64,000 nt of DNA from Clostridiales bacterium (GTDB taxonomy: Bacteria > Bacillota > Clostridia > Saccharofermentanales > Saccharofermentanaceae): contig JAFZHS010000013.1 of the NCBI GenBank assembly GCA_017554745.1, positions 230,964 to 294,963 of the forward strand, in the 5' to 3' direction. Numbering within the stretch: position 1 is the stretch's first letter; each line of letters opens with the position of its first letter. Below the pieces are notes generated by a model. It was not told where the DNA came from. It searched no databases and worked only from the letters and a program-made list of their open reading frames with translations. This document shows, piece by piece, positions 16,651-26,255 of this stretch. Made by a program: the position numbers and the translations under genes.

Positions 16651-17931
16651 ATGCCGATGACCATGACGCAGAAGATTCTTGCTGACCATGCAGGGCTTGA
16701 CAGCGTTGCACCGGGAGATCTCATCGAAGCCAGGCTTGATTATGTTATGGGCAATGACGTTACCACGCCGCCCGCGATAAAAGTCTTTGAAAAGCTTGGT
16801 GTTAAAGAAGTATTCGATAAAGACAGAGTCCTGATGATACAGGACCACTTTACTCCCAATAAAGATATCAAATCAGCTGAACTCAATAAGACCATGCGCT
16901 GTTTTGCGCGCGAGCATGAGATCAAACATTACTATGAGCTCGGCAGAAGAGAGATGGGAATCGAGCACGTTATCCTCCCTGATAACGGTATTGTGCTGCC
17001 CGGAGATCTTGTGATCGGCGCTGATTCACACACCTGCACTTACGGCGCTCTGGGTTCTTTCTCGACCGGTGTCGGATCTACGGATCTCGCATGCGCTATG
17101 GCCAGAGGCGTTACATGGTTTAAAGTCCCTGATACCATTAAAGTAAATCTTACGGGTACTTTCGACAAGTTCGTTACCGGCAAGGATCTTATCCTCAGCA
17201 TTATCGGTAAGATCGGTGTTGACGGTGCGCTTTATAAGTCTTTGGAATTCGGCGGGGAAGGCATTAAGGCTCTTTCCATGGACCAGAGACTTACAGTCTG
17301 CAACATGGCGATCGAGTGCGGCGCTAAGAATGGTATTTTCCCTGTTGATAATTACACTCTGAAATATATCTCCAGGACGAATCCCGAGAGATTCATCAAG
17401 AGCGATTATAAAGTCTATGCGGCAGATGAAGATGCCGAATACAGTCAGGTCATCGATATCGATCTTTCTGAGATCCCGCTTACCGTAGCTCTTCCTCATC
17501 TTCCTTCAAATACCAGAAAAGCATCCGACTGCAAAGACATGAAGATCGACCAGGTCGTCATCGGATCATGCACCAACGGAAGACTTGAGGATATCGGTGC
17601 TGCAGCTACTATCTTCAAGGGCCTCAAGGTCCATAAGGACGTAAGATGCATCGTTATTCCGGGCTCCCAGAGAGTCTTCAGACAGGCGCTGGAGCTGGGC
17701 TGGCTCGAGATCCTCGATGATGCGGGATGCGTTATCTCCACGCCTACTTGCGGACCCTGCTTGGGCGGCCATATGGGCGTTCTTGCTAAGGGCGAGAGAT
17801 GTGTTTCTACGACTAACCGTAACTTTGTAGGACGCATGGGCGATGTTGATTCTGAAGTTATCTTAAGCGGAGTGCCTGTTGCGGCAGCATCTGCAATATT
17901 GGGGCGTGTAGGCACGCCTGACGAACTGTAA
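16651..17931 (+). CDS. leuC: 3-isopropylmalate dehydratase large subunit
   Basis: ATG 16651 is chosen because CCGGAGGG lies just upstream; the product is 426 residues. It is the aconitase-fold large subunit of isopropylmalate isomerase (leucine synthesis, 2- to 3-isopropylmalate). The three [4Fe-4S] ligands are visible: Cys307 (GSCTNGR), Cys367 and Cys370 (CGPCLGGH). The length of about 420, rather than 465, places it in the shorter LeuC type common in Clostridia and Archaea, which also includes homoaconitase-like enzymes. LeuD follows 12 bases later and LeuB after that, which settles the leucine role. Confidence 0.93.
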   Translation: MPMTMTQKILADHAGLDSVAPGDLIEARLDYVMGNDVTTPPAIKVFEKLGVKEVFDKDRVLMIQDHFTPNKDIKSAELNKTMRCFAREHEIKHYYELGRREMGIEHVILPDNGIVLPGDLVIGADSHTCTYGALGSFSTGVGSTDLACAMARGVTWFKVPDTIKVNLTGTFDKFVTGKDLILSIIGKIGVDGALYKSLEFGGEGIKALSMDQRLTVCNMAIECGAKNGIFPVDNYTLKYISRTNPERFIKSDYKVYAADEDAEYSQVIDIDLSEIPLTVALPHLPSNTRKASDCKDMKIDQVVIGSCTNGRLEDIGAAATIFKGLKVHKDVRCIVIPGSQRVFRQALELGWLEILDDAGCVISTPTCGPCLGGHMGVLAKGERCVSTTNRNFVGRMGDVDSEVILSGVPVAAASAILGRVGTPDEL

Positions 17932-17943
17932 AGGAGGTTTCCG

Positions 17944-18438
17944 ATGAAGGTCAGCGGTAAAGTTTTTAAATACGGCGACAACATTGATACGGATGTCATC
18001 ATCCCTGCGCGATATCTGACTACTGCCGACCCGGAGATCTTAAAAGAGCACTGCATGGAAGATATCGATAAGTCTTTCAAAGACAGGGTAAAGCCCGGCG
18101 ATATCATGGTAGCGGGCAAGAATTTCGGCTGCGGATCTTCAAGAGAGCATGCACCCGTTGCCATCAAGGCCAGCGGGATATCCCTTGTTATTGCAAGTGA
18201 TTTTGCGCGTATCTTCTACCGCAATGCGATCAATATGGGCCTTCCGATATTAGAGTGTGCCGAAGCTTATGAGAAGGTCGCTGAAGGCGACGAGATAGAA
18301 GCCGACTTTGATACAGGGGAGATCATTGATAAAACTACCGGAGAGACCTTTAATGCAAAGCCTTTCCCCGAGTTTATAAAGAACATCATGGCCAGTGGCG
18401 GACTTGTAGGATATACCGAGTCTGAATTGAAAGATTAA
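17944..18438 (+). CDS. leuD: 3-isopropylmalate dehydratase small subunit
   Basis: This 164-residue swivel-domain subunit has the typical start [16 protein letters not shown] and the substrate-binding loop [12 protein letters not shown] (about residues 58-70). It is of the short (about 165-residue) type that partners the short LeuC. An AAGGAGG site precedes ATG 17944. It assembles with LeuC in the cytoplasm to isomerize isopropylmalate. Spacing of 12 bases from leuC and about 10 to leuB indicates one transcript. Confidence 0.93.
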   Translation: MKVSGKVFKYGDNIDTDVIIPARYLTTADPEILKEHCMEDIDKSFKDRVKPGDIMVAGKNFGCGSSREHAPVAIKASGISLVIASDFARIFYRNAINMGLPILECAEAYEKVAEGDEIEADFDTGEIIDKTTGETFNAKPFPEFIKNIMASGGLVGYTESELKD

Positions 18439-18448
18439 GGTGAACATC

Positions 18449-19555
18449 ATGTCTAAGAAGTACAACATCGCAGTTATTCCCGGTGACGGGATCGGTCCTG
18501 AAGTCACATCAGCAGCTGTTAAAGTATTGGAGGCAGCCGCTTCGAAAAGAGATATCGAGATCTATACAAAAGAGCTCCTTGCAGGAGGCGCTGCCATAGA
18601 TAAGTACGGCATTCCGCTTCCACAGGAGACCATATACGGATGCAAGGACAGCGATGCAGTCCTGCTCGGTGCCGTAGGCGGTCCCAAGTGGGATAATGTT
18701 GAGCCTGACAAGAGACCTGAGAAGGCCCTTTTGGGTCTCAGATCCGGTCTTGATCTCTATGCCAATATCAGGCCCGTTATCTTACACGAAGGCCTTGAAG
18801 CCGCATCTCCTCTTAAGAATCCGGGGAAGGTCGATCTGGTCATTATCAGAGAGCTTACCGGAGGCATTTATTTCGGCAAGACTGGCTTCTACCAGAGCGG
18901 AGATAAGCTCCCTGACGGTACTGTAAAGGGTAAGATCGGTTACGATACGGAAAGCTATTCCGAAGGCGAGATCAACAGGATCTTAAAGATCGGATTCGAG
19001 TTTGCGATGAAGAGAAGAAAGAAGCTGACGCTTGTAGACAAGGCTAATGTGCTTGTCACGAGCAGAATGTGGAGGACTCTCGCAACGCAGATGAGCTTTG
19101 ATTATCCTGAAGTGGAGCTCGATTTCCTTTATGTCGACAATGCTTCCATGCAGCTTATCAGCAGACCAGCAAGCTTTGACGTCATAGTAACGAGCAATCT
19201 TTTCGGCGATATCCTTTCTGATGAAGGCGGACAGATCGTCGGCTCTATCGGCATGCTTCCTTCGGCATCGGTAGGCGTTGCCGGCAAGCCGGGTCTCTTT
19301 GAGCCTATCCACGGTTCGGCTCCGGACATTGCAGGCCAGAACAAGGCAAATCCTTTGGGAACGATCCTGTCCTGCGCGATGATGATGAGAATAATGTTAG
19401 GCGAAGAAGAATTAGCCGATGATATCGAGAATGCAGTCAAAAAGACTTTGGCCGAAGGATACAGGACAGGCGATATTACTTTTGTCGGTGATAACAATAC
19501 AACTAAGCTTGTCGGAACGAATGAGATGACCCAGGCGGTTATCGATAATCTCTGA
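18449..19555 (+). CDS. leuB: 3-isopropylmalate dehydrogenase
   Basis: The start is ATG 18449, after AAGGTGAAC; the product is 368 residues. It opens with IAVIPGDGIGPEV, and carries the substrate and metal residues in NLFGDILSDEGGQIVGSIGMLPSAS. This matches NAD-dependent LeuB, which oxidizes and decarboxylates 3-isopropylmalate. leuA is not in the window. The next gene (exopolyphosphatase-like) starts 25 bases after the stop without a terminator, so the leu and polyphosphate genes may share a transcript. Confidence 0.95.
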   Translation: MSKKYNIAVIPGDGIGPEVTSAAVKVLEAAASKRDIEIYTKELLAGGAAIDKYGIPLPQETIYGCKDSDAVLLGAVGGPKWDNVEPDKRPEKALLGLRSGLDLYANIRPVILHEGLEAASPLKNPGKVDLVIIRELTGGIYFGKTGFYQSGDKLPDGTVKGKIGYDTESYSEGEINRILKIGFEFAMKRRKKLTLVDKANVLVTSRMWRTLATQMSFDYPEVELDFLYVDNASMQLISRPASFDVIVTSNLFGDILSDEGGQIVGSIGMLPSASVGVAGKPGLFEPIHGSAPDIAGQNKANPLGTILSCAMMMRIMLGEEELADDIENAVKKTLAEGYRTGDITFVGDNNTTKLVGTNEMTQAVIDNL

Positions 19556-19580
19556 CAGCAAAGAAAAGAGGACATAACAA

Positions 19581-21119
19581 ATGGCAAAGAAGCTTGTCGC
19601 GGTGATCGACATCGGATCGCTCACGGCGAGACTTAAAGTTTTCGAGATAGGATCCAAGGGAAAACCCAAGGAGATAGAAGCAGTCCGTAAATTCACGGGA
19701 CTTGGAACAAGATCTTACAGTTCAGGCGTTATCCAGCCGGCACAGGTCGATGAACTTTGCGCCTGCCTTAAGCTGTTTGACGAGAAGTGCAAGGAATACG
19801 GCGTTGCGCGTGTTTTCTGCGTTGCGACTTCCGCGTTCAGAGACGCTTCGAATACTGAGATCGTTATAGAGAAGATCAGGACGAGGACGGGATTTAAGAT
19901 CAAGGTCCTCGATAACTCGATGGAGCGTTTCTATCAGACGATAGCGGTCCAGGCTATCTATCCTGATTTCGCGAAAATAATATCTACAGGCACCATGATT
20001 CTTGATATCGGATCAGGCTCGATCCAGGCATCGGTTTACGATAAGTCGGAATTCGTATTCAGCCAGAACCTTCTTTTAGGATCGTTAAGGATCTCAGGGA
20101 TGCTTTCCGATCTTCAGAGCAGGACTGTTCACTACGAAGAAGTGCTCGAAGAATTCGTAGGCCAGGACCTCGATGATTATCACGCAGTTGAGCCTAAGGG
20201 CATCATTTACAATAACCTTATAGCATTCTCCGGTGAGATGGGCTACATCAAGCAGCTCGCAGGTTACGGTGCTATGGAATCGCCTGTCCTTACAAAGGAC
20301 GAATTCCTCAAAGCATATAACTATCTGCTTAAGGTAAGACCTACTGATCTGACGCTTAAGAACAATATCCCGTCAATGATCGCTCCGCTGCTTCTTCCTA
20401 CGGCTCTTATCGTTAAGAACATGCTGGAATACACGGGCGTAGATAAGATATATATGCCTCATGCGTCTTTGTCTGACGGTATAATCTATTACTACTGCGT
20501 TAATTCCCAGGGCCTTAAGACAGAGATCGCTCCGGACAGCTATCTCATCTCTTCTGCAAGGCATATTGCTAAGCGTTACCGTTCAAATAAAAAGCATATC
20601 GAATATGTCGAGAAAGCAGCACTCGAATTCTTTGATGAGACAAAGAAGGCGAGCGGCCTGGGAAGCCGTGACAGACTGCTTTTGCAGGTTGCGGTAATCC
20701 TTCACGAGATCGGTAAGTTTGTTCACGCGAGAAATCATAGTGATGCTGCTTACTCTATCATTAAGAATACTATCCTCATGGGACTTGATCACGATGAGAT
20801 CAACATGGTCGCCATGATCGTAAGACTCTATCCGAGAAATAATCCGTATGAGAGCTACTATTACACACTGCTTCCTTCTGACCAGAAGGTCATCGTATCC
20901 AAGCTCGCGTCGATCCTGAAGATCGCTGATGCCATGGATGCATCACACAAACAGAAGGGTAAGAAGATCCAGTGTAAGATCAAGGACAATCAATTCGTCA
21001 TCACTTGTGACGCATCTGAAGATATGTCATTTGAGAAATGGGCTTTTGAGAGCAGAAGCTCGATGTTCGAAGACGTTATGGGAATCAAGCCGGTTCTCAA
21101 GACCAGGAGGGAAGGCTAA
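19581..21119 (+). CDS. ppx: Ppx/GppA-family exopolyphosphatase with HD domain
   Basis: This 512-residue protein has the actin-like ASKHA fold of Ppx/GppA phosphatases: the first phosphate loop AVIDIGSLTARLKVFEIG (residues about 6-23) and the second, ILDIGSGSIQASVY (about 140-153). The C-terminal part (about 330-500) is a helical HD-type domain with ILHEIGK. Ppx/GppA enzymes remove phosphate from polyphosphate or from pppGpp; the direct coupling to ppk favours polyphosphate. The stop and the ppk ATG overlap by one base (TAATG). An enzyme of synthesis and one of breakdown in one operon is a common arrangement. Confidence 0.88.
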   Translation: MAKKLVAVIDIGSLTARLKVFEIGSKGKPKEIEAVRKFTGLGTRSYSSGVIQPAQVDELCACLKLFDEKCKEYGVARVFCVATSAFRDASNTEIVIEKIRTRTGFKIKVLDNSMERFYQTIAVQAIYPDFAKIISTGTMILDIGSGSIQASVYDKSEFVFSQNLLLGSLRISGMLSDLQSRTVHYEEVLEEFVGQDLDDYHAVEPKGIIYNNLIAFSGEMGYIKQLAGYGAMESPVLTKDEFLKAYNYLLKVRPTDLTLKNNIPSMIAPLLLPTALIVKNMLEYTGVDKIYMPHASLSDGIIYYYCVNSQGLKTEIAPDSYLISSARHIAKRYRSNKKHIEYVEKAALEFFDETKKASGLGSRDRLLLQVAVILHEIGKFVHARNHSDAAYSIIKNTILMGLDHDEINMVAMIVRLYPRNNPYESYYYTLLPSDQKVIVSKLASILKIADAMDASHKQKGKKIQCKIKDNQFVITCDASEDMSFEKWAFESRSSMFEDVMGIKPVLKTRREG

Positions 21120-23584
21120 TGGCAGTCAAGAAGGGCGCTTCAGCGCGCAAGGCTAATACATCAACAAAAAAACAGGCAACGGTGAAGAAGACCGCCGCTA
21201 AAGCAACTGCAAAGAAACCTGCAGCCAAGAAAACTACGGTTAAGAAGGCTGCAGTTAAAAAGCCGGTGGCAAAGAAAACTACAGTTAAAAAGCAGGCTGC
21301 AAAGAATGTGCCTGCGAAGAAGACTGCTCCGAAAAAGAGCTCGAAGTTTATATCTTCTCCTGAGATTACCGATAACTCTTTCATGGATTCAAGTGCTTCT
21401 TTCTTAAGCGGAAACGCATGTTTTTATAACCGTGAGCTTTCATGGCTCGAGTTTGACGACCGTATCTTAAGCGAAGCAAGAGACTCCAAAAATCCTCTTC
21501 TTGAAAGGCTCAATTTCCTTTCCATTACCGCGTCTAATCTCGATGAATTTTATATCGTAAGAGTCGCATCTTTAAGAGACATGCAGAGTATCGATTTTGC
21601 CGAGCGCGACATCGCAGGATTCTCCATTGACGAGCAGCTCGAGAGGATCGACCAGAAGACCAGAAGAACGATGTCACTGATGTATTCGACATTCGGAAGA
21701 ACGCTCGTTCCTTCGCTTGCGCAGGAGAAGATCTATCTTAAGAATTACGAAGAGTTAAATGACCAGTTAAAAGCCATTGCGGATTCGTATTTTAAGACGG
21801 TACTCTATCCGATCTTAACGCCCATGGCTGTTGACTCTTCAAGACCTTTCCCGCTTATCTATAACCGTTCTCTTAACATGTGCGTCATGCTCGAGAACGA
21901 ACCTAAGATGGTTAAGCTTCAGGAGAAGGCGACTGATGGTATCAGCAACGCTAAGCATACCGTAAACGATGAGAAATATATGTATGCGACTGTGCAGATC
22001 CCTACAGTCGTAAAGAGGCTTTATCAGATACCGACAGAAGACGGAGATGTTTTCGTGCCTGTCGAGCAGATAATCAGAGCTAATACCGACATGCTCTTCA
22101 ACGGTCAGACCGTTGTGGCTACTGCGTTCTACCGTGTTATGCGTAATGCCGACCTTGACATCGACGAGGACGAAGCAGAAGACCTCTTAAAGGAGATTGA
22201 AGAGCAGGTAAGAAGGAGAAGATTCGGTGAGATCATAAGGCTCGAAGTCCAGGACGATATCGATTCAGATCTTCTCAAATACATCGTTAACGAATTGGAA
22301 GTAGATGAGGCCGATATCTTCACGGTTAACGGCCCTATCGATCTTACGTTCCTTTCTAAGCTTGCTTCTGCCTGCAAGGCAAAGCACCCCGAGCTCTGCT
22401 ATAAGGCTCACGAGCCCGCAGAAGCAGCTTCTTTTGACGGGCCGGTCAGCGAACTGGATATTTTCGAGCAGATCAGGGCAAAAGACAGGATCGTACATCA
22501 TCCGTATGAGACTTTCGAACCGGTATTGGAATTCATTAAGCAGGCGGCAAGAGACCCTAATGTCCTGGCGATCAAGCAGACGCTCTACCGTGTATCCGAC
22601 AGGTCTCCTATCATCGCATCGCTCCTTGAAGCTGCCCAGAACGGCAAACAGGTAATGGTACTTGTTGAGCTTAAGGCGAGATTTGATGAAGAGAACAACA
22701 TCAACTGGGCCAAGAAGCTTGAGAATGCGGGCTGTCACGTTATCTACGGACTTGTCGGCCTTAAGACTCACAGTAAGATCACTCTTGTCGTTCGAAAAGA
22801 AGAGGACGGCATCAGAAGATATCTGCACCTGGCGACCGGCAACTACAACGACGTAACAGCTAAGATCTATACTGACCTCGGCCTGTTCACGGCTTCGGAA
22901 TCCTTCGGCGAGGATGCTTCGGAGTTCTTCAACATGCTCTCCGGTTTCTCCATACCTCAGTCCTGGAGAAGGCTTATCCCTGCACCTTTGTGGATGAAGG
23001 ATTACTTCGTATCAAGGATCAGGCGCGAAGCGGAGAATGCCAGAAACGGAAAGCCCGCGCGCATTATCGCTAAGATCAATTCGCTTGTCGATGAGACCGT
23101 AATTAAAGCGCTTTACACGGCTTCCAATGCAGGCGTTAAGATCGATCTTATAGTCAGAGGAATCTGCTGCTTAAGAGCAGGAATCCCCGGCATGAGCGAG
23201 AATATTACTGTCCGCTCTATCACGGGACGTTTCCTTGAGCATTCGAGAATATTCTATTTCTATAATGAAGGTCACGAAGACGTCTATCTTGCTTCCGCTG
23301 ACTGGATGCCGAGAAACCTGAACCGCCGTGTCGAGCTCCTGTTCCCGGTAGAAGATCCGGACTGCAGAGCGCGCGTAATGGAAGTGCTCGAAGTAGAACT
23401 CGCGGATACTGTAAGAGCACATTTCCTGCAGCCGGACGGTTCTTACCGCAAGCTCGATCTCCGCGGCAAAGAGAAGATCGATTCACAGCAAAAGCTCATC
23501 GATCTTGCAGACGCTGCGATCGCCGAGCGTCACAAGAACATCGATAAACGTGAGTTTATCCCTGAAGTAAGTCCCAGAGAATAA
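21119..23584 (+). CDS. ppk1: polyphosphate kinase 1 with an N-terminal Lys/Ala-rich extension
   Basis: This 821-residue protein makes polyphosphate from ATP. The family core starts near residue 100 (NRELSWLEFDDRIL). The autophosphorylated His is His551 (LKTHSK) and the second essential His is His708 (FLEHSRIFYF); their spacing of 157 equals that of E. coli His435/His592. Residues 4-75 are an added Lys/Ala/Thr/Pro tail (KKTAAKATAKKPAAKK and similar) with no counterpart in typical Ppk1 proteins of about 690 residues. The tail resembles the H1-like protein at 14.0 kb and the tails of GlgB and GlgA. A role in holding the enzyme on polyanionic polymer or DNA is inferred. Confidence 0.95.
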   Translation: MAVKKGASARKANTSTKKQATVKKTAAKATAKKPAAKKTTVKKAAVKKPVAKKTTVKKQAAKNVPAKKTAPKKSSKFISSPEITDNSFMDSSASFLSGNACFYNRELSWLEFDDRILSEARDSKNPLLERLNFLSITASNLDEFYIVRVASLRDMQSIDFAERDIAGFSIDEQLERIDQKTRRTMSLMYSTFGRTLVPSLAQEKIYLKNYEELNDQLKAIADSYFKTVLYPILTPMAVDSSRPFPLIYNRSLNMCVMLENEPKMVKLQEKATDGISNAKHTVNDEKYMYATVQIPTVVKRLYQIPTEDGDVFVPVEQIIRANTDMLFNGQTVVATAFYRVMRNADLDIDEDEAEDLLKEIEEQVRRRRFGEIIRLEVQDDIDSDLLKYIVNELEVDEADIFTVNGPIDLTFLSKLASACKAKHPELCYKAHEPAEAASFDGPVSELDIFEQIRAKDRIVHHPYETFEPVLEFIKQAARDPNVLAIKQTLYRVSDRSPIIASLLEAAQNGKQVMVLVELKARFDEENNINWAKKLENAGCHVIYGLVGLKTHSKITLVVRKEEDGIRRYLHLATGNYNDVTAKIYTDLGLFTASESFGEDASEFFNMLSGFSIPQSWRRLIPAPLWMKDYFVSRIRREAENARNGKPARIIAKINSLVDETVIKALYTASNAGVKIDLIVRGICCLRAGIPGMSENITVRSITGRFLEHSRIFYFYNEGHEDVYLASADWMPRNLNRRVELLFPVEDPDCRARVMEVLEVELADTVRAHFLQPDGSYRKLDLRGKEKIDSQQKLIDLADAAIAERHKNIDKREFIPEVSPRE

Positions 23585-23599
23585 AGATCAAGCTTTCAG

Positions 23600-23628
23600 A
23601 TAACCCCGGATGGTTCCGGGGTTATTTT
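23600..23628 (+). terminator. terminator after ppk
   Basis: A perfect 11-bp stem (ATAACCCCGGA with TCCGGGGTTAT) has a TGGT loop and is followed by TTT. Confidence 0.85.
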
Positions 23629-23717
23629 GTGCCTCGTGAAAAAGGTGTGCGGCAAAGCTGCCTGATGGATCGTTTAACGCAAATTAAGGTGCCGTTAAGA
23701 ATTTAAAGCGGGAATAA

Positions 23718-23726
23718 TGGTAGAAT
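23718..23726 (+). promoter_or_regulatory. extended -10 promoter (TGGTAGAAT) of an ABC exporter pair
   Basis: TGGTAGAAT lies 21 bases before ATG 23748, with GGGAGGGG between them. No -35 is visible. Confidence 0.5.
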
Positions 23727-23747
23727 ATCGCGGGAGGGGAAAGACTT

Positions 23748-24461
23748 ATGGAATTTGTTATCAGTCATTTAGTTAAGAGCTATGGCTCCAAGCAGGTCTT
23801 GAAAGACGTTGATTTTGTTTTCGAAGAGGGCAGGATATATGGCCTTCTGGGACGCAACGGCTCGGGCAAGACTACTTTCTTTAACTGCATCAACGGAGAT
23901 ATCGACATTAATTCGGGATCTTTTTATCTGCGCGAGAACAGTGAATCAAAGGAAATCATCAAGATAGAGCCTCAGGATATCGGATATCTTGTATCGACAC
24001 CGACCGTGCCTGAATTCATGACCGGCAGGGAGTTCTTGAAGTTCTTTTTGGAAGTCCATGATGAGATCAAGCCGGATAAGACTATCGATGAATATTTCGA
24101 TTACATGGTAATCCCTGAAGATGACAGGGACAGACTCCTTAAGGATTATTCGCACGGCACCAAGAACAAGATGCAGATGCTTCTTAACATTATCGCGTCT
24201 CCAAAACTCGTGCTGCTCGATGAGCCTCTTACGTCGCTTGACGTCATCATTGCGGAGGAGATGAAGAACGTTATCAGATCGCAGAAGCAGGGAAGGATAA
24301 CGATTTTCTCAACTCACCTTCTTGATGTAGCTGTAGATCTCTGTGACGAGATCGTGCTGCTCCATAACGGAAGGCTTGAACCTATTGATAAGAGCAACCT
24401 GGGTGACAGTGATTTCAAGGACAAGATCATTGCCGCTTTGAAGGAAGAAGATAATGCGTAA
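23748..24461 (+). CDS. ABC transporter ATP-binding protein
   Basis: This 237-residue ATPase has Walker A GRNGSGKTT (about residues 35-43) and Walker B KLVLLDEPLTSLD. The switch His is in FSTHLLD. The signature is degenerate: YSHGTKNKM in place of LSGGQ, as in many ABC-2 type exporters where the second Gly and the Gln are replaced. It overlaps the next gene, a large membrane protein, by 8 bases, so the two form one transporter. The substrate is unknown. No accessory gene gives a hint. Confidence 0.85.
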   Translation: MEFVISHLVKSYGSKQVLKDVDFVFEEGRIYGLLGRNGSGKTTFFNCINGDIDINSGSFYLRENSESKEIIKIEPQDIGYLVSTPTVPEFMTGREFLKFFLEVHDEIKPDKTIDEYFDYMVIPEDDRDRLLKDYSHGTKNKMQMLLNIIASPKLVLLDEPLTSLDVIIAEEMKNVIRSQKQGRITIFSTHLLDVAVDLCDEIVLLHNGRLEPIDKSNLGDSDFKDKIIAALKEEDNA

Positions 24462-26193
24462 CGGATTCTTCAATACATTAACGAAGGTAAATCATCTAAG
24501 GAGCATCATCGGTTATAACGGCCTTGTCTATGCGCTTAAAAAGCTCCCGCTCATCGGAAAGCACTTGCCGGACAAGCTCTATGCACTGACTGCTCTTAAG
24601 ATCATTTACTGGATATTCCATATCATCAAGGAAGTTAGCATGCTGTTCATCGGCAAGATATTCGGTCTTGGCATGATCTATCTTGCTGCTCTTCTTTTGA
24701 ATAAGGCCTACATAGGTTACGGCATGACCGAAGGGATCTCGGGACCGAATCTCTTTGCAAGTTTTGCGCTGTTCATGTTCATCATTTACGCGCTGTTCGG
24801 ATTGATGCTGAATACGAGGCTTTTTAAGTGTACGACGGAGAAAGAATACCTTGTGTTCATGCTCAGGATGAATCCGAGAACGCTTAATAATACGCTGTTT
24901 ATCTTTGATCTTGCCAAGCTCGTGATCGGTTATTTTATCGCCGGGATCGTTGCGATCATAGCCGGCGCGCCTTTCTGGCTCTGGCTCGGGATCCCTGTCC
25001 TTGCGGTATGCATAAAGCTTTTTGGAGCTGGCATCCTTGCGGCTTTTTACAGATCCAAGAGTAAGCGTAACAAGCTCCTTAAGGGCAGCACATGGGGCCT
25101 TATCGTAAGACTGCTCCTTGTATTCATGCTCTTGCCGGTCTTTATGGTGCTGGTGATCAACGGATACTATGTGCCTCTTGAATATATGCTGATCATTTCT
25201 GCGATCCTTATGCTGCTTGGCGTTTGGGGCTTTTTTGAACTTGCAAAGTTTGACGCTAATCTTCACAGAAGAGCGCTCCGCGACAATATCGTAAGAAAAG
25301 AGATAGAGAACTACAGGGAGCCTGTTAATGCCAAGCAGTTCAAGCGTTTAAAGGCCAACGGCACCGTAAAAGGCAATAAGAAAGGCTTTGAGTATCTTAA
25401 TGCGCTCTTCGTAAGAAGACACAGAACGATGCTCGTCCTGAAAGCAGTGATATTTACGATAGTAATACTGCTCATTATCGGGCTTATCCTCTTTGGGTTT
25501 ATCTATAGATACGGAAGAACATTCGGAGCAGAGAACACATGGGCTATGCTCTTTAATAATTTCATTAACTTCTTCACGGGACGCGGGTATGCAGATGCTT
25601 TGCAGCCCGTAGATGATAACGCTGCAACCCTTTTCTTCAGGGAATGCGCAAGCAAGCAGATGCTTCTTATGCTCATTCCTCTTACGATCGCTGACATCTC
25701 GTTCAAGGCTACACAGGCGATGTATATCAACTGCGACAACAGTCTTATGACATTCAGCTTCTTCAAGCAGCGCGAAAAGATCATCAAGCTCTTTGACATC
25801 AGATTAAAGCAGCTCATCAGGATCAATATCTGGCCTGCATTAGCCTGCGGACTTTTTGCTGTCCTGATACTGTTCAATACGGGCGGTCAGGACTATCCGT
25901 TCCAGTATCTTTTGACGTTCATGGTCCCGGTTTTGATAAGCGTGGTCAATTCGATGACGTGGCTCGCGCTCTACTATCTTTTCCAGCCGTTTACGACGAC
26001 AGTAAATGTCAAGGGCGGTGCATACAAGGCGGCAAGGATAATCATATCGTTCATATCAGGCTTTATCTGCTGGATACCGCTTAACACCGCGATCCTGGCA
26101 GGTGTGCTTACAGTCTATACTATGGTGTATGTGCCTGTAATGAGGCTTCTTGTTAAGAAGTACGCCCCGCAGACGTGGAAATTAAAATCTTAA
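24454..26193 (+). CDS. large polytopic ABC exporter permease
   Basis: This 579-residue, very hydrophobic protein has about 12 predicted helices, arranged as two halves of about six separated by a charged loop near residues 265-310. Its position, overlapping the ATPase gene by 8 bases, identifies it as the permease. The sequence does not show a recognisable motif beyond this, and no sub-family can be given. An internal duplication (two fused six-helix permeases) would give a full transporter with two copies of the ATPase. That is inference from topology. Confidence 0.7.
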   Translation: MRNGFFNTLTKVNHLRSIIGYNGLVYALKKLPLIGKHLPDKLYALTALKIIYWIFHIIKEVSMLFIGKIFGLGMIYLAALLLNKAYIGYGMTEGISGPNLFASFALFMFIIYALFGLMLNTRLFKCTTEKEYLVFMLRMNPRTLNNTLFIFDLAKLVIGYFIAGIVAIIAGAPFWLWLGIPVLAVCIKLFGAGILAAFYRSKSKRNKLLKGSTWGLIVRLLLVFMLLPVFMVLVINGYYVPLEYMLIISAILMLLGVWGFFELAKFDANLHRRALRDNIVRKEIENYREPVNAKQFKRLKANGTVKGNKKGFEYLNALFVRRHRTMLVLKAVIFTIVILLIIGLILFGFIYRYGRTFGAENTWAMLFNNFINFFTGRGYADALQPVDDNAATLFFRECASKQMLLMLIPLTIADISFKATQAMYINCDNSLMTFSFFKQREKIIKLFDIRLKQLIRINIWPALACGLFAVLILFNTGGQDYPFQYLLTFMVPVLISVVNSMTWLALYYLFQPFTTTVNVKGGAYKAARIIISFISGFICWIPLNTAILAGVLTVYTMVYVPVMRLLVKKYAPQTWKLKS

Positions 26194-26211
26194 GTAATAA
26201 CGGGTTTCCTG

Positions 26212-26220
26212 TGATAAAAT
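26212..26220 (+). promoter_or_regulatory. extended -10 promoter (TGATAAAAT) of the GGDEF gene
   Basis: The element occurs as GTGATAAAATTAT, 35 bases before ATG 26256. It is identical to that before the ABC-F gene. Confidence 0.5.
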
Positions 26221-26255
26221 TATCTTAAGTTTCTTTGATACATGTGAGGTGCATT

